Shown piece after piece: positions 35,220 to 46,447 of a stretch of 64,000 nucleotides of DNA. The stretch covers positions 1,425,001-1,489,000 of the forward strand of contig JAEPNP010000001.1 in NCBI GenBank assembly GCA_017643395.1, written 5' to 3'. Source of the DNA: Rhodothermales bacterium. Its GTDB lineage: Bacteria > Bacteroidota > Rhodothermia > Rhodothermales > UBA10348. The notes under the pieces were generated by a model. It did not search any database, was not told where the DNA came from, and saw nothing but the letters and a program-made list of their open reading frames with translations. How positions within the stretch are numbered: the stretch's first letter is position 1; each line of letters opens with the position of its first letter. The translations under genes and the position numbers were made by a program.

Positions 35220-36626
35220 TCAGTACGCGTTCTTGTTCACGAATCCGGTGAACACCGTCATCAGCATGATTTTGATGTCCAGCTTCAGCGACCAGTGCTG
35301 GATGTAGAAAATGTCGTGTTCGATGCGCTTCTCGATGGAGGTGTCGCCGCGCCACCCGTTGACCTGCGCCCAGCCGGTGATGCCGGCTTTCATCTTGTGC
35401 CGCAGCATGTACTTGGGCACGCGGTCCCGGAACGAGTCGATAAACACGGGTCGCTCCGGCCGGGGTCCGACTACGGACATCTCTCCCCGCAAGACGTTGA
35501 TGAATTGCGGGAGTTCGTCGAGCGATGTGCGCCGCAGGAAGGCCCCGACGCGGGTCGCACGGTCCTCGCCAGGTTTGGCCCACACCGCGCCGGTCTGGGC
35601 CTCAGCCTGCACCGGCATCGACCGGAACTTCAGGATGTTGAAGCGCTGCCCGTTCAGACCCATGCGCTCCTGTTTGTACAGCACGGGTCCCGGGCTGGAC
35701 AGCTTGACGGCGATCGCTATCAGCAGCAGCAGGGGAGAGGTCACAATCAGGAAAGTCGCCGAGAACACGACGTCGATCAGGCGCTTCACAGCCCGGGGGA
35801 AGTCCAGCGGCGCCTCGTCGATAATGTGAATCACCGGAAGCCCGTCCACGTCGGTGACCCGAGAGTTCAGGATGTCGAACTGGAACAGGTCCGGCACCAG
35901 AAACACGTGTGCCAGGCGGGTGGATACCGCGCTGAGTATCTGTTCGATGCGGTCCGAGGCCGATAGCGGCAACGCCAGATACACATAGTCGATGGGCGTG
36001 TCGGCTAATTCGGCCTCGTCGAGCACCCGAATGGCCTCCGTGGTGGTGCCCAGAATCTCCGGACCGGTCTTGGTGTCGTCCAGGAACCCGTGCAGTTCAA
36101 AGCCCATCCAGGGGTACTGCTCAAACGCGCCCTTCAGTCGTCGCCCGACCTCTCCGGCGCCCACAATCAACACCCGCCGCCGATACTTGCCCTGGGCGCG
36201 GGCCCGGCGCAGGCTGTAGAGCAGCCCCAGCCGGAGCGCCAGCATCATGGCAGGCGTGAGCGATGCGAAAATCGCCATGTGCAGCCGGGAGAAGTAGAAG
36301 GCCCGGTAGAAGGACAGCGATGCGGCCAGCAGCAGGACGCCGAAGGTCACCGACTTCACGACTCCAGTCACCAGGCGCGTCCACTTCTGGGCGCGGTCGG
36401 GGATGTACAGGCCCGTGCCCCAGAAGACCGCCATCGAAACCAGGAGCACCCCCGGGAGAAAACCGAGGTAGCGCTCGAAAGGCTGCCACTCCGGTGGCGG
36501 CAGGAAGTCGAGCACCAGAAAGAGCTCGAACCGGATGTAGTAGGCCAGAATCCACCCGAGGGCAACCAGGACCAGATCCGCGAAGAACAGCAGGCGCTGG
36601 AATAGCCGGCTCTGTTCCTGCAACAT
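35220..36626 (-). CDS. Exopolysaccharide polyprenyl glycosylphosphotransferase
   Basis: 468 residues, WcaJ/EpsE-like. It transfers a sugar phosphate to undecaprenyl phosphate, starting an exopolysaccharide or O-unit. Several N-terminal helices (LLFFADLVLVALGWILAYYI onwards), then a NAD/CoA-binding-like domain (RRVLIVGAGEVGRRLKGAF), a fifth helix (RLIDVVFSATFLIVTSPLLLL) and the catalytic half with KQERMGLNGQRFNILKFRSM, the acidic pair in RTSLDELPQ, and VVGPRPERPVF. All catalytic motifs look intact. It is the likely parent family of the degenerate C-terminal half of the protein at 39013-41058. Confidence 0.93.
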   Translation of the reverse strand: MLQEQSRLFQRLLFFADLVLVALGWILAYYIRFELFLVLDFLPPPEWQPFERYLGFLPGVLLVSMAVFWGTGLYIPDRAQKWTRLVTGVVKSVTFGVLLLAASLSFYRAFYFSRLHMAIFASLTPAMMLALRLGLLYSLRRARAQGKYRRRVLIVGAGEVGRRLKGAFEQYPWMGFELHGFLDDTKTGPEILGTTTEAIRVLDEAELADTPIDYVYLALPLSASDRIEQILSAVSTRLAHVFLVPDLFQFDILNSRVTDVDGLPVIHIIDEAPLDFPRAVKRLIDVVFSATFLIVTSPLLLLIAIAVKLSSPGPVLYKQERMGLNGQRFNILKFRSMPVQAEAQTGAVWAKPGEDRATRVGAFLRRTSLDELPQFINVLRGEMSVVGPRPERPVFIDSFRDRVPKYMLRHKMKAGITGWAQVNGWRGDTSIEKRIEHDIFYIQHWSLKLDIKIMLMTVFTGFVNKNAY

Positions 36627-36655
36627 GGCAAATACGGCTTGTTAGGGGTGGTAGC

Positions 36656-37567
36656 CTATGCGCTCAGGGTCACCTTCAGGGAAATGTCCAGGGCTCGGAC
36701 CGAGTGGGTCAGCGCGCCAGAGGATATGAAGTCGACCCCGGTTGCCGCGATGGCCGGTACGGTTGCCAGCGTGACGTTTCCGGACGCCTCCGTTAGAAAC
36801 GTGCCCCCGACTCGCTCCACAGCCGCCTGCAGGCGGGACGTGTGCACCGTGCCGTCCTCGTCGACGCTGACCATGTTGTCCAGCAATACGCGCTCCACCC
36901 CGCCGACCTCCAGGAGCTCGGCCAGCTCGAGGTCGGTGCGCACCTCGAGCTCGATCTCCAGCTCATCGCGGCCCTCCTGCACACGAAAACGATTGGCCGC
37001 TTCGACGGCCTGACGTACGCCCCCACAGGCGGCGATGTGATTGTCCTTGATAAGGATCATGTCGTGCAGGCCCACGCGGTGATTGGTGCCGCCACCAAGC
37101 AGCACCGCCCACTTGTCCAGCGTGCGAAGGCCCGGCGCAGTCTTGCGTGTGTCCAGTATGCGCGCGCGTCCCCCCGCGGCCTCCACCATGCGGGCGGTCG
37201 CCGTGGCGATGCCGCCCAGGCGTTGCATGAGATTGAGCGCCAACCGTTCGCCTTCGAGAATCGAGCGGGCGTTCCCCGTCAGGCGCCCAATCAACTGCCC
37301 GGGCGCCACACGCTGGCCGTCTTCGACCTCCCAGGCGAGGGAGACCGGACCCGGCAGTGCCGCGAATACACGCTCAGCCACCAACAGGCCCGCGACAACG
37401 CCGTGGTCCTTGGCGATCACCACGGCTTCCGCTCGCCGTTCCGGGTCAATCGTGGCCAGCGTGGTCACATCTCCGGCACCGACGTCCTCGAGCAGGCCTC
37501 GACGCACGACGGCATCGATGTCCTGGACAGTGAGGTAGGGAGGCAAGGTGGTGACGGCGCTCGTCAT
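36656..37567 (-). CDS. nadC: Nicotinate-nucleotide pyrophosphorylase (carboxylating)
   Basis: Converts quinolinate and PRPP to nicotinate mononucleotide in de novo NAD synthesis. 303 residues. Seen: LLEDVGAGDVTT, ALNLMQRLGGIAT, ILDTRKTAPGLRTLDKWAV, the substrate lysine region GGGTNHRVGLHDMILIKDNH, VERVLLDNM, and EASGNVTL. Its start overlaps the stop of the thioesterase gene (ATGA, 37567-37564). nadA and nadB are not in the window. Confidence 0.95.
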   Translation of the reverse strand: MTSAVTTLPPYLTVQDIDAVVRRGLLEDVGAGDVTTLATIDPERRAEAVVIAKDHGVVAGLLVAERVFAALPGPVSLAWEVEDGQRVAPGQLIGRLTGNARSILEGERLALNLMQRLGGIATATARMVEAAGGRARILDTRKTAPGLRTLDKWAVLLGGGTNHRVGLHDMILIKDNHIAACGGVRQAVEAANRFRVQEGRDELEIELEVRTDLELAELLEVGGVERVLLDNMVSVDEDGTVHTSRLQAAVERVGGTFLTEASGNVTLATVPAIAATGVDFISSGALTHSVRALDISLKVTLSA

Positions 37568-37974
37568 GCGGTACGCAGTTTCTCGAATACGGCTTTCACC
37601 CGGCCCGGCGCAGTGACCGGGCGGGATCGCTCCACGTCTACAAAGCAGAGCGTCACATGTGCCGTCACACAGACGGTGTCGCCACTCCTGACCTCGTAGT
37701 CGAAGCGAACCCGCGTTCGCGGGGGGGCGTCGTCCATGCGAGTGACGATCTGAACCAGGTCGTCATACCGCACAGGCCGGTGATAGCGCACCCCGAGGTC
37801 GACGACCGGCATGATGATGCCACTCTCCTCCAATTCCACATAGGGCAGCCCCAGTTCACGGAGAGCCTCCGTGCGGGCCTCCTCGAACCAGTCCAGGTAG
37901 TGCGTGTGGTATACCACGCCCATCGGGTCGCACTCGCGATAGCGCACCCGGCGGGACATCCGAAATTCAGGCAT
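37564..37974 (-). CDS. Acyl-CoA thioesterase, hotdog (4HBT/YbgC-like)
   Basis: 136 residues. Hotdog-fold thioesterase with the catalytic-site segment RYRECDPMGVVYHTHYLDWFEEAR (Asp in the ECDPMGVVYHxxY motif). The hydrolysed substrate is probably an acyl-CoA or acyl-ACP; YbgC-type and FadM-type members cannot be separated here. ATG at 37974 shares one base with the accA stop and the gene's end overlaps nadC by 4 bp. The accA-thioesterase-nadC overlaps indicate one transcript. Together with accA it suggests a lipid-metabolism pair. Confidence 0.9.
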   Translation of the reverse strand: MPEFRMSRRVRYRECDPMGVVYHTHYLDWFEEARTEALRELGLPYVELEESGIIMPVVDLGVRYHRPVRYDDLVQIVTRMDDAPPRTRVRFDYEVRSGDTVCVTAHVTLCFVDVERSRPVTAPGRVKAVFEKLRTA

Positions 37975-38990
37975 CAACCGGCGAGGGCTTCCACCGACTC
38001 GACCGCTTCGAACACGCCCATGGCGTCGAACTTGGCGAGTCGCTGTTCGAGGAGCACGTCCGGGGCCACACCGTCCAGTTCAGCCAGGGCTTTGGCGATG
38101 GCCTTTCCGGTGGCCGCGAACGCCGTCTCCGGGTCGTGGTGAGCGCCTCCCAGCGGCTCGGGAATGATGTCGTCGATGATGCGGAGCGGCTTGAGGTCCG
38201 GGGCCGTCAGTTTCAGGCCGCGAGCGGCCTCTTCCTTGTAGTCCCAAGAGCGCCAGAGAATGGAGCTGCAGCTCTCCGGCGAAATGACGGAGTACCAGGC
38301 ATTCTCCATCATGAGAATGCGGTCCCCGACGCCGATGCCGAGTGCACCGCCCGAGGCCCCTTCACCGATCACGACAACCACGATCGGTACCGGCAGGCGG
38401 GCCATCTCGAACAGATTCCGGGCGATGGCCTCGGCCTGTCCGCGTTCTTCCGCCTCCATACCCGGAAACGCCCCCGGCGTGTCCAGCAGGCAGATGACAG
38501 GCTTGTTGAACTTCGCTGCCATGCGCATCAGGCGCAGGGCCTTGCGGTAGCCTTCCGGATTGGACATGCCGAAGCGTCGATACTTCCGCATCTTGGTGTC
38601 CCGACCCTTCTGTTGGCCCACGACCACTGCAGTCCGGTCCTTGTAGCCGTACCGACCGCCCTTGAACGTCGCAAGACCGGCCACCATGGCCGGATCATCT
38701 GCAAACAGGCGGTCTCCGTGCAATTCCTGGAACCCTTCCGTCCAGGCATGAATGTGATCCAGCGAATAGGGCCGGAGGGGATGCCGGGCAATCTGCACGC
38801 GCTGCCAACGAGTGAGGTTTTTGTAGATGGATTGCCGGAGCTCATGGACCCGGGCTTCCAGCTTGCCGATGGCCTGATTCAGGTCCTCCGACGGCTCATC
38901 GCCGCGCAGGGCGCGCATCTCTTCGAGCTTGGATTCGAGCTCCAGCAGAGGGCGCTCGAATTCCAGGACATGGTTTTGCGGCTTCGCCAT
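37974..38990 (-). CDS. accA: Acetyl-CoA carboxylase carboxyltransferase subunit alpha
   Basis: Alpha half of the carboxyltransferase that makes malonyl-CoA, working with AccD. 338 residues. Seen: [18 protein letters not shown] at the N-terminus, [35 protein letters not shown]-like [33 protein letters not shown], the oxyanion region [19 protein letters not shown], and [22 protein letters not shown] at 38990. The stop overlaps the next gene by one base. accD is not in the window. Confidence 0.96.
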   Translation of the reverse strand: MAKPQNHVLEFERPLLELESKLEEMRALRGDEPSEDLNQAIGKLEARVHELRQSIYKNLTRWQRVQIARHPLRPYSLDHIHAWTEGFQELHGDRLFADDPAMVAGLATFKGGRYGYKDRTAVVVGQQKGRDTKMRKYRRFGMSNPEGYRKALRLMRMAAKFNKPVICLLDTPGAFPGMEAEERGQAEAIARNLFEMARLPVPIVVVVIGEGASGGALGIGVGDRILMMENAWYSVISPESCSSILWRSWDYKEEAARGLKLTAPDLKPLRIIDDIIPEPLGGAHHDPETAFAATGKAIAKALAELDGVAPDVLLEQRLAKFDAMGVFEAVESVEALAG

Positions 38991-39012
38991 AGGTGGGTTG
39001 CGAAGGTGGGTG

Positions 39013-41058
39013 TTACCGTTCCGCCAGGACGCGAAATATAACCTCTGCGTCGAGACCGGCGGATTGATGGGTCACGTAGTACCAGTAGGCCCGGATGATG
39101 TCGGCCTCTTCCGGCTCCGAGCCGGCGCCCGCGTGCAGCAATTGCACCACGTTGAAAGGCGCCGGTTTAAGCCTCCAGTCGCTCGGTACGAGGCCACTGT
39201 GCTTTGGATCCAGGCCTACCAGGTCCTCACGGCCGCTCAACACCGCCGGAAATCGGCTTGCGGCACGTACGAGGCGGGCCGCGCCACTGTCGGGTCCTGC
39301 AAACAGACGGACCACCAGGAAGAGCGGGGACAGCAGTACAAGGAGCAGCATGACCGGGATCTCGAACCCCTTGCGGCTGCTGAGGCTGCGCAGCCGAACG
39401 GCCTCCGAGAGCGACTCCTGCCAGTCCGGCAGACCGAGCTCGGACACCGAGGACTTGCCGATTACATGGGACCGGTTTTCACCGAGCATGCGGAACTGGA
39501 CAGGCAGATCGCGCAGGTCCTGCATCATGCCCATGATGGCCTGATTCGTGACGTTTTTCACGGCAAAGACCACATCGTCCACCTGGTGCAATCGTACCAG
39601 ATCCCTGAGGTGATGCGGTGCGCCGAGCAGGTGAAGCCCGGCACCGGAATGCTCGCCGGGAGCCGCGACATTCTCATCCGGCTCCACGTAGCCGTCCAGC
39701 TGGAAGGGCGGGCGGGGATGCGAGCGGATGAGGCCCGCCAGCCGCTCGGCCTCGTGGCGTTCGCCGACTACAATGGCGCGGCGGCCCGGTGTGCGGCGCG
39801 TCGTCCAAAGCAGACGCCATCCGGCCAGCAGCGTGATGGAAACCGGTACGCCGGCCAGAACCACCGCGCGGGAGAATGCAATCTCCTTGGCCAGGAAGGA
39901 CGCCGCCGACACCACCAGAAAGCCCAGGAGCACGCCCACAAAGGCAGGCCGCGTGCGATGCCGGCTTGCCTGCCGGTAGCCGCCTGCCAGAAATACGCCG
40001 GCGATGGTGCCGATGGCGTAGGCCGGCGCGACGGCCGTCAGGTACAGCGTGGAGAGCGGAGCGTCGAGTTGCCGGGACCGTAGCCAGGCCAGCAGCACCA
40101 CGGTGCCGAACACCAGCGCAAAGTCGACCGCAGGTGCCGAAAGCCGCGAAAGTCCTCGGGAGAGCAGGGAGAATCCAGCCCGCACCATGATTGCTCCTTG
40201 CAGCAGGCCGGCGAACAGCCGGGAATAGCGCGACTGAAGGTGCTTGCGCGCAAAGAGCACCATCGCGCCGTAGAACAGGCGCACGTACCGGATCTCTCCC
40301 TTCTTGGTGCTCTCGCCCTTGTAGTGAATGATCTGCGTGTCGGGCGTGTAATAGATCTTCCAGCCAGCCCGCTGGATGCGGAAGCACAGGTCGAGGTCTT
40401 CGCCGTACATGAAGAAGTCCTCGTCGAAGTAGCCCACCCTGGCGTGCTGTTCGTCGCCGCGCAAGGCGGCGGTCCGCACCAGCATGCAGGAGCCGGACAA
40501 CGCGTCAACCTCGGCGACCTCGTCGCGGGGCAGAAACGTCATGTTGTACCGGGCAAAACGGGGACTGCCTGGAAACAGGCGGGCCAGTCCGGTCATCCTG
40601 TAGAAGCCGACCTGCGGTGTAGGGAACGCCCGCCGGCTTTCCGGGGCAAACGTGCCGTCCGGATTGAGAATCTGGCAACCCACCGCACCCGCCTCGGGGC
40701 GCTCGTCCATGAAGGCCACCAGCCGCACGAACGTGTCCTCCTGAACAATGGTATCCGGGTTCAGAATCAGAAGGTAGCGGCCTCGGGCCTGCTCCAGGGC
40801 CATGTTGTTGGCCACCCCGAATCCCACGTTGCGGTCGTTGGCAATAAGGTTGACCTCCGGAAATCGCTCCCGCACCATGGGCACCGAGCCATCCACCGAG
40901 TTGTTGTCCACGACAAACACTTCGACCCGCAAGTCGCGCGAAGCCCTGCGGACCGACTGCAGGGCCTGCTCCAGGAACTCCCGCACGTTGTAGTTCACGA
41001 TCACCACCGACAGGTCGGGAGTGGTCGCATCGTGTGATATGGGCTCAGATGCAGTCAA
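39013..41058 (-). CDS. Glycosyltransferase 2 fused to degenerate phosphoglycosyltransferase
   Basis: About 681 residues. N-terminal GT2 domain ([65 protein letters not shown]), about 1-280. Then several membrane helices, a NAD/CoA-binding-like domain ([19 protein letters not shown]), and a C-terminal segment aligning with polyprenyl phosphoglycosyltransferases ([42 protein letters not shown]). The latter lacks both KFRSM and the DE motif. Starts: TTG at 41058 is chosen to leave a promoter before the divergent MATE gene; ATG at 41151 would overlap it. Probably acts in surface polysaccharide assembly. Confidence 0.83.
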   Translation of the reverse strand: MTASEPISHDATTPDLSVVIVNYNVREFLEQALQSVRRASRDLRVEVFVVDNNSVDGSVPMVRERFPEVNLIANDRNVGFGVANNMALEQARGRYLLILNPDTIVQEDTFVRLVAFMDERPEAGAVGCQILNPDGTFAPESRRAFPTPQVGFYRMTGLARLFPGSPRFARYNMTFLPRDEVAEVDALSGSCMLVRTAALRGDEQHARVGYFDEDFFMYGEDLDLCFRIQRAGWKIYYTPDTQIIHYKGESTKKGEIRYVRLFYGAMVLFARKHLQSRYSRLFAGLLQGAIMVRAGFSLLSRGLSRLSAPAVDFALVFGTVVLLAWLRSRQLDAPLSTLYLTAVAPAYAIGTIAGVFLAGGYRQASRHRTRPAFVGVLLGFLVVSAASFLAKEIAFSRAVVLAGVPVSITLLAGWRLLWTTRRTPGRRAIVVGERHEAERLAGLIRSHPRPPFQLDGYVEPDENVAAPGEHSGAGLHLLGAPHHLRDLVRLHQVDDVVFAVKNVTNQAIMGMMQDLRDLPVQFRMLGENRSHVIGKSSVSELGLPDWQESLSEAVRLRSLSSRKGFEIPVMLLLVLLSPLFLVVRLFAGPDSGAARLVRAASRFPAVLSGREDLVGLDPKHSGLVPSDWRLKPAPFNVVQLLHAGAGSEPEEADIIRAYWYYVTHQSAGLDAEVIFRVLAER

Positions 41059-41132
41059 CGCGGCCGAAGATACGGGCAGGCTTCCTCCGGATACGGCAAG
41101 CCCGTGCGTACCGCCCGCCGTATCATCGCGCC

Positions 41133-42533
41133 GTGTCCGCCGCCCAGGCATATCGCAGGGAACTCGCCGCCACCGTTGTGCTCGCGGGACCCATCGTACT
41201 CACGCAGCTCGCGCACATCTCGCTGAGCTTCGTGGATACCATCATGGTCGGCCGACTTGGCCCGGAATACCTGGCCGGTATCGCCCTCGGCAATACGGTC
41301 TATTTCACGGCCATTGTGATGGCGATGGGCATTGTGATGGCGGTGGGACCCATGGTGTCCCAGGCGTTCGGCGCGCAGGATGAGGATGCCATAGGCCGCA
41401 GCGTGCGGCAGGGCATGTGGCTAGCGCTGGTGATGGCCGTCGTGGTAATGACCATCTACTGGAATGCCGAGCCGCTGCTTCTTGCGGCGGGACAGGCGCC
41501 CGAAACGGCAGCCATGGCCGGCTCCTACCTGCGCGCCATCATGTGGTCGGCCTTTCCCTTTCTCGGGTTTGTGGCGCTGCGCAGCTTCATCGAGGGCGTC
41601 TCCAGGCCGCGCGCCGTCACGGTCATCGCATTCTTCGGTGTGGGACTCAACGTGCTGGCCAACTGGGCGTTCATGTATGGGCACCTCGGGTTTCCGGCGA
41701 TGGGACTGGTCGGCACGGGCTGGGCCTCGACGGTGGTGCACTGGACGGATTTCTTCCTCCTTGCCGCATTCATTGGTTCCCAGCGGCAGTTCCGGGTCTA
41801 CCACATTTTCAGTCGACTCCGTCGTCCGGATCCGGCCTACTTCCGGCGGCTGTTTCGCATTGGCTGGCCCATCGGTGCATCGTTCGGCGTCGAGACTACC
41901 CTGTTCATGGTCACGCTGCTCATGATGGGCTGGATCAGCACCACATCGCTGGCAGCCCATCAAGTCGCCATTCAGTGCGCCGCATTCACCTTCATGATTC
42001 CGCTGGGAATCGGGATGGCTGCCACGGTTCGTGTTGGGCAGGCGGCCGGCAGGGGAGACCTTGAGGGCGCGCAGCGGGCCGGCTACACAGCCATGGGGCT
42101 CTCGGCGGCCATCATGGCCGCTGCCGCCGTGTTGTTCTGGACCGCGCCCCGATTTGTCATCGGCATCTACCTGGACCTCTCGGATCCTGCCAATGCACAG
42201 GTGATCACGGTAGCGGTTTCGCTGCTTTCCGTGGCGGCCGTATTTCAGGTGGCCGACGGTCTGCAGGTCTCGGCGGCCGGTGCGTTGCGCGGGTACAAGG
42301 ACACCACGGTGCCCATGCTCATCGCGCTGGTTTCCTATCTCGGCGTGGGCCTGGCGTCCGGCTACCTGCTGGGATTCCGGGCCGGCCTTGGAGGGCCGGG
42401 TCTGTGGTGGGGTCTGGTCGCCGGTCTCGCGGTGGCTGCGGTGCTGCTGATTGCGCGATTTCGCCGTCTGTCGCAAGGCCGGATTCCGCTGCCAGACCCA
42501 TCGTCCGAAAACGCGCCTCACGGGGTCGCTTGA
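41133..42533 (+). CDS. MATE family multidrug/cation exporter
   Basis: 466 residues, about 12 membrane helices arranged as two six-helix halves. First helix VVLAGPIVLTQLAHISLSFVD; MATE-typical MVGRLGPEYLAG near residue 40, GPMVSQAFGAQDEDAIGRSVRQG, and a second-half PIGASFGVETTLFMVTLLMMGWIS followed by AAHQVAIQCAAFTFMIPLGIGMAATVRVGQA. GTG at 41133 chosen from the domain start. Exports drugs or metabolites with sodium or proton exchange; the substrate is unknown. Divergent from the glycosyltransferase gene. Confidence 0.93.
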   Translation: MSAAQAYRRELAATVVLAGPIVLTQLAHISLSFVDTIMVGRLGPEYLAGIALGNTVYFTAIVMAMGIVMAVGPMVSQAFGAQDEDAIGRSVRQGMWLALVMAVVVMTIYWNAEPLLLAAGQAPETAAMAGSYLRAIMWSAFPFLGFVALRSFIEGVSRPRAVTVIAFFGVGLNVLANWAFMYGHLGFPAMGLVGTGWASTVVHWTDFFLLAAFIGSQRQFRVYHIFSRLRRPDPAYFRRLFRIGWPIGASFGVETTLFMVTLLMMGWISTTSLAAHQVAIQCAAFTFMIPLGIGMAATVRVGQAAGRGDLEGAQRAGYTAMGLSAAIMAAAAVLFWTAPRFVIGIYLDLSDPANAQVITVAVSLLSVAAVFQVADGLQVSAAGALRGYKDTTVPMLIALVSYLGVGLASGYLLGFRAGLGGPGLWWGLVAGLAVAAVLLIARFRRLSQGRIPLPDPSSENAPHGVA

Positions 42534-42627
42534 CTTATTATTCAACCGACCACCTCGCCAACCTCACAGCTCAGGTGTTAGGTTCGACGACTTACAGTGC
42601 ACCTAGCCCGGGCCTCCGGCCTGACCG

Positions 42628-43275
42628 ATGCCTCAGATCTTTCCCCGAAGCGCGAATGTGCTACCGACGCTGAGCCTTGTGCTGGTGTCGGGAATCGGCA
42701 TCTTCGCCATTGCCTTCGTTTGGTACTACTTCAGCCCGGAGTACACGGATGTCGGGTATGCGCCCGAGCAGCCCGTAGCCTTCAGTCACCGGCTGCACGC
42801 GGGTGAGCTTGGTGTCAATTGCCAGTACTGCCACTCGCAGGTGGAGAATGCGGCGCACTCCAATGTGCCCGCCACGCAGACCTGCATGAACTGCCACAAC
42901 CAGATTCGCACGGAAAGCCTGAAGCTGCTTCCGGTGCGGGAGAGTTGGGCAACCGGGGCGTCGATTCCGTGGGTGAAGGTCCACCAACTGCCGGACTACG
43001 CGCATTTTGCGCACAACGTGCACATCAAGAACGGGGTGGGCTGCCAGACCTGTCACGGCCGCATCGATCAGATGGAGGTCGTCGAGCTGGTTGAGCCGCT
43101 GTCGATGGGATGGTGCATCGAGTGCCACCGCCAACCGGAGCTGTACCTGCGCCCGAATGACGAGATCACCACGATGGGCTACGTGCAACCGGCCGACTTC
43201 GTGGAGCGCAACATGGAGCGCATCCGCATCGAGAATATCCAGCCGCCGACGAACTGTTCGGCCTGTCACTACTAG
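42628..43275 (+). CDS. actA: Alternative complex III subunit ActA, pentaheme cytochrome c
   Basis: 215 residues, one N-terminal membrane anchor (LSLVLVSGIGIFAIAFVWYYF), then a periplasmic domain with five CxxCH haem motifs (CQYCH, CMNCH, CQTCH, CIECH, CSACH), exactly the count of ActA. It passes electrons from the quinol-oxidising core to cytochrome c or the oxidase. Starts the ACIII operon; actB begins 15 bp after its stop. The promoter must lie in the 94-bp gap after the MATE gene, where no clear sigma consensus was recognised. Confidence 0.95.
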   Translation: MPQIFPRSANVLPTLSLVLVSGIGIFAIAFVWYYFSPEYTDVGYAPEQPVAFSHRLHAGELGVNCQYCHSQVENAAHSNVPATQTCMNCHNQIRTESLKLLPVRESWATGASIPWVKVHQLPDYAHFAHNVHIKNGVGCQTCHGRIDQMEVVELVEPLSMGWCIECHRQPELYLRPNDEITTMGYVQPADFVERNMERIRIENIQPPTNCSACHY

Positions 43276-43290
43276 ACGACGCATCGGAAG

Positions 43291-46200
43291 ATGATCGAGC
43301 TTCCCGTACTGCAGAACTCCGAACGCGATTCGGACGCGTCGTCACCGCGCACGCGGTTCTGGCGCAGCGTCGAACAGCTGCAGGGTTCTGAGGAATACCA
43401 GGCGTTCACCGGCTCGGAGCTTATGCCCGAGGCCGCCGGAAGCCCGGGACAGACCACCCGCCGCGGGTTTCTGCACATTATGGGTGCGTCCATGGCGCTT
43501 GCGGGCCTTGCCGGCTGCCGCAAGCCCATCGAGCACATCATGCCGTTCTCCCGCAGGCCGGAGGACACCATCCCCGGCGTGCCGATGCAGTACGCGTCCG
43601 GCATGGAGTTTCGCGGCGCGCTCCGCCCCATTCTGGTGGAGAGCACGGACGGTCGGCCCACCAAGATCGAGGGCAACCCCGAGCATCCCGAGTCTTCGGG
43701 CAGTTCCGGCGTGTTCGAGCAGGCGAGCCTGCTGGGGCTGTATGATCCGGACCGCTCCAAGACGGTGATGCGCGATGGGGATGGGGCGACCTTTGACGAC
43801 TTCGTCAACTTTGTCGCTTCGCGTCCGGCATCCTCCCGTGTTGCCGTGCTGGCGGCACCCTCGTCTTCGATGACCCTGGCGGCCCAGCGACGGGCGATCC
43901 AGGCGGCGGGCGGCCGCTGGATCGAGTACGACGCGTCCGGGTCTGATCAGGCCGCAGCTGCGCTGCAGCTGGCCTACGGGCAGTCCCTGCGGGCCCGGTA
44001 CAACTTCTCCCGGGCAGACGTCATTCTGAGTCTGGATGCGGACTTTCTGGGCATGCAGGCGCCTGACGCACTGCACAATGCCTCGGGGTTCGCCGCGAGC
44101 CGACGCATGGAGGAGCGGGGTTCGATGTCCCGCCTCTATGTGGCTGAACCATCCTTCTCGGTTACCGGCGGCATGGCCGACCACCACAAGGCGGTCAAGG
44201 CATCGCAGGTGGCCGGCGTGGGCGCCGCAATCGCCCGTGCGCTTGGCATCGCCGTCGAGGGCGGTCGCGAGTTCGACAACGATCCGTGGGTGCAGGCCGC
44301 AGCGGCCGATCTGCAGGCAGCCGGCTCGGCCGGGGTCGTCGTGGCTGGCGAAGGTCAGTCGCGCGATGCCCACCTCATCGCGGTGGCCATCAACGCGATG
44401 CTCGGTGCGGTCGGAACGACGGTCTCGCTGATGAACGTGCCGAATACGGGTTCGGCCACACGCTTTGAGAATCTGGCCCAGTTGGTGCTGGACATGGCGT
44501 CGGGTCGCGTGGACATGCTGGTCACGATGGACTGCAACCCGGTGTACGACGCGCCCGCCTCGCTGCGATTCGCAGAGGCCATGGAGCGCGTGCCGGAGAC
44601 GGTTCACCTGGGACTCTATCAGGATGAAACGGCGCACGCCTCCCGCTGGCATCTGCCCATGGCACACTACCTCGAGGCGTGGAGCGACGGACGTTCCTTC
44701 GGTGGTGCGCTTTCGGTGGTGCAGCCGCTGATTGCCCCGCTCTATGACGGCGCCCGCTCGCCGATCGAAGTGTCAGGTCTTCTGGCCGACCGCCAGAATC
44801 GCACCGGCTATGACCGGGTGCGCGCCACCTGGCAGGGCTTCGCGTCCGGAGGCACCTTCGAGCAGGACTGGCGCAAAGTGCTGCACGACGGATTTGCCGA
44901 AGGCACCGCGTACGGATCCTTCTCCGATGCTCCTTCCGGCCTGGCCGGCGCGCTGGCCGGCGTGGGGCGCGCGGCGCCGGGCGATGGCCTGGAGGTCGTC
45001 TTCCGGACCTCATCGTCCGTATTGGACGGCTCGTTCGCGAACAACGCCTGGCTGCAGGAACTGCCGGACGCCACGACCAAAATTGTCTGGGACAATGTGG
45101 CGATCATGAGTCCCGGCACGGCGGAGCGGCTCGGCCTGGGTGTCAACCTGTCCGAGGGAAGGCACTACGCCGATCTCGCCACGGTAACCGTGGGAGACAG
45201 CGCCGTCGAGATTCCGATCTGGATTCAGCATGGCACTGCAGAGGACACGGTGGTGCTGGAAATGGGCTATGGCCGCTCCATCGCCACAGATCGTGCCGTG
45301 CGGGAGCCCATCTTCTTCGATCTGGATGCCGAGACTGACATTTATGGTCAGGGCGCCGTGGCCAACGGAGTCGGCTCCAACGTGGCACCGCTGCGCAGTG
45401 TGGCGAGCCCGGGCTTTGCCTCTGGCGCCTCCGTGGCGGCCGCGGGCAGTGACTACATGATCGCAACCACGCAGGACCACGGTGCCATGCCCGACGAAGG
45501 CGCCGAGATGATGGGCCGCGGGCTCTTCCGCATGGCGACGGTCGAGGAGTACCAGGCAGATCCCTACTTCGTGGCGGACGGCGATCCGAAGCCCATCGGC
45601 GGGTACGCCTGGGAAGATTACCCGGCGCTCTGGGAATACAGCCACCCCAGCAAACAGGACGCGTACAAGGACAATCCCTACTACGCCAACCAGTGGGGCA
45701 TGGTCATCGACCTCAACACCTGCACGGGTTGCAACGCCTGTGTGGTGGCCTGCCAGTCCGAGAACAACATTCAGGTGGTCGGCAAGGATGAGGTGGCCCG
45801 CGGCCGCGAGATGAGCTGGATCCGCATGGATCGCTATTTCGTGGGCGGTGACGGCGCCGGGGAGCTGCAGATGGTGCAGCAGCCGGTACCGTGCATGCAC
45901 TGCGAGAATGCGCCGTGTGAGTCGGTCTGCCCGGTTGCCGCCACGGTGCACAGCCCGGACGGCACCAACCAGATGATCTACAACCGGTGCATCGGCACGC
46001 GCTACTGCGCGAACAACTGCCCCTACAAGGTGCGCCGCTTCAACTACTACAACTGGAGCAAGACGCTTCCCGAATCGCTGCACATGGCGCAGAACCCGAA
46101 TGTGACGGTTCGCAGCCGCGGCGTGATGGAGAAGTGCTCCTACTGCATCCAGCGCATTCGCGAGGTCAATCGCCAGGTGAACGTCGAAGGCCGCGAGATT

Positions 46201-46431
46201 CGCGACGGAGACGTGGTCACGGCCTGCCAGCAGGCGTGCCCGAGTCACGCGATCTCGTTCGGCGATCTGAACGACCCCACCAGCAAGGTGGTGCAGGACC
46301 GGGCCAACCCCCGTCGCTACGAGCTGCTGGCAGAGCTGAGCGTCAAGCCACGCACCAGCTACCTCGGTCGCCTCCGCAACCCCAACACCACGCTCGCGTC
46401 GGCTGCATCCGCACCCGCCGAGTCCGAATAA
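43291..46431 (+). CDS. actB: Alternative complex III subunit ActB (Mo-oxidoreductase-like plus FeS)
   Basis: 1046 residues. A twin-arginine-type signal ([20 protein letters not shown]) sits inside the protein at about 57-76, after an unusual N-terminal stretch typical of ActB. The middle region resembles a molybdopterin oxidoreductase but without the cofactor in the known complex. The C-terminal 300 residues hold four iron-sulfur motifs: [48 protein letters not shown], and [11 protein letters not shown] with CQQACPSH. It faces the periplasm, wiring ActC quinol sites to ActA/E haems. Confidence 0.95.
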   Translation: MIELPVLQNSERDSDASSPRTRFWRSVEQLQGSEEYQAFTGSELMPEAAGSPGQTTRRGFLHIMGASMALAGLAGCRKPIEHIMPFSRRPEDTIPGVPMQYASGMEFRGALRPILVESTDGRPTKIEGNPEHPESSGSSGVFEQASLLGLYDPDRSKTVMRDGDGATFDDFVNFVASRPASSRVAVLAAPSSSMTLAAQRRAIQAAGGRWIEYDASGSDQAAAALQLAYGQSLRARYNFSRADVILSLDADFLGMQAPDALHNASGFAASRRMEERGSMSRLYVAEPSFSVTGGMADHHKAVKASQVAGVGAAIARALGIAVEGGREFDNDPWVQAAAADLQAAGSAGVVVAGEGQSRDAHLIAVAINAMLGAVGTTVSLMNVPNTGSATRFENLAQLVLDMASGRVDMLVTMDCNPVYDAPASLRFAEAMERVPETVHLGLYQDETAHASRWHLPMAHYLEAWSDGRSFGGALSVVQPLIAPLYDGARSPIEVSGLLADRQNRTGYDRVRATWQGFASGGTFEQDWRKVLHDGFAEGTAYGSFSDAPSGLAGALAGVGRAAPGDGLEVVFRTSSSVLDGSFANNAWLQELPDATTKIVWDNVAIMSPGTAERLGLGVNLSEGRHYADLATVTVGDSAVEIPIWIQHGTAEDTVVLEMGYGRSIATDRAVREPIFFDLDAETDIYGQGAVANGVGSNVAPLRSVASPGFASGASVAAAGSDYMIATTQDHGAMPDEGAEMMGRGLFRMATVEEYQADPYFVADGDPKPIGGYAWEDYPALWEYSHPSKQDAYKDNPYYANQWGMVIDLNTCTGCNACVVACQSENNIQVVGKDEVARGREMSWIRMDRYFVGGDGAGELQMVQQPVPCMHCENAPCESVCPVAATVHSPDGTNQMIYNRCIGTRYCANNCPYKVRRFNYYNWSKTLPESLHMAQNPNVTVRSRGVMEKCSYCIQRIREVNRQVNVEGREIRDGDVVTACQQACPSHAISFGDLNDPTSKVVQDRANPRRYELLAELSVKPRTSYLGRLRNPNTTLASAASAPAESE

Positions 46432-46447
46432 AGACAGCAGTCGAACT

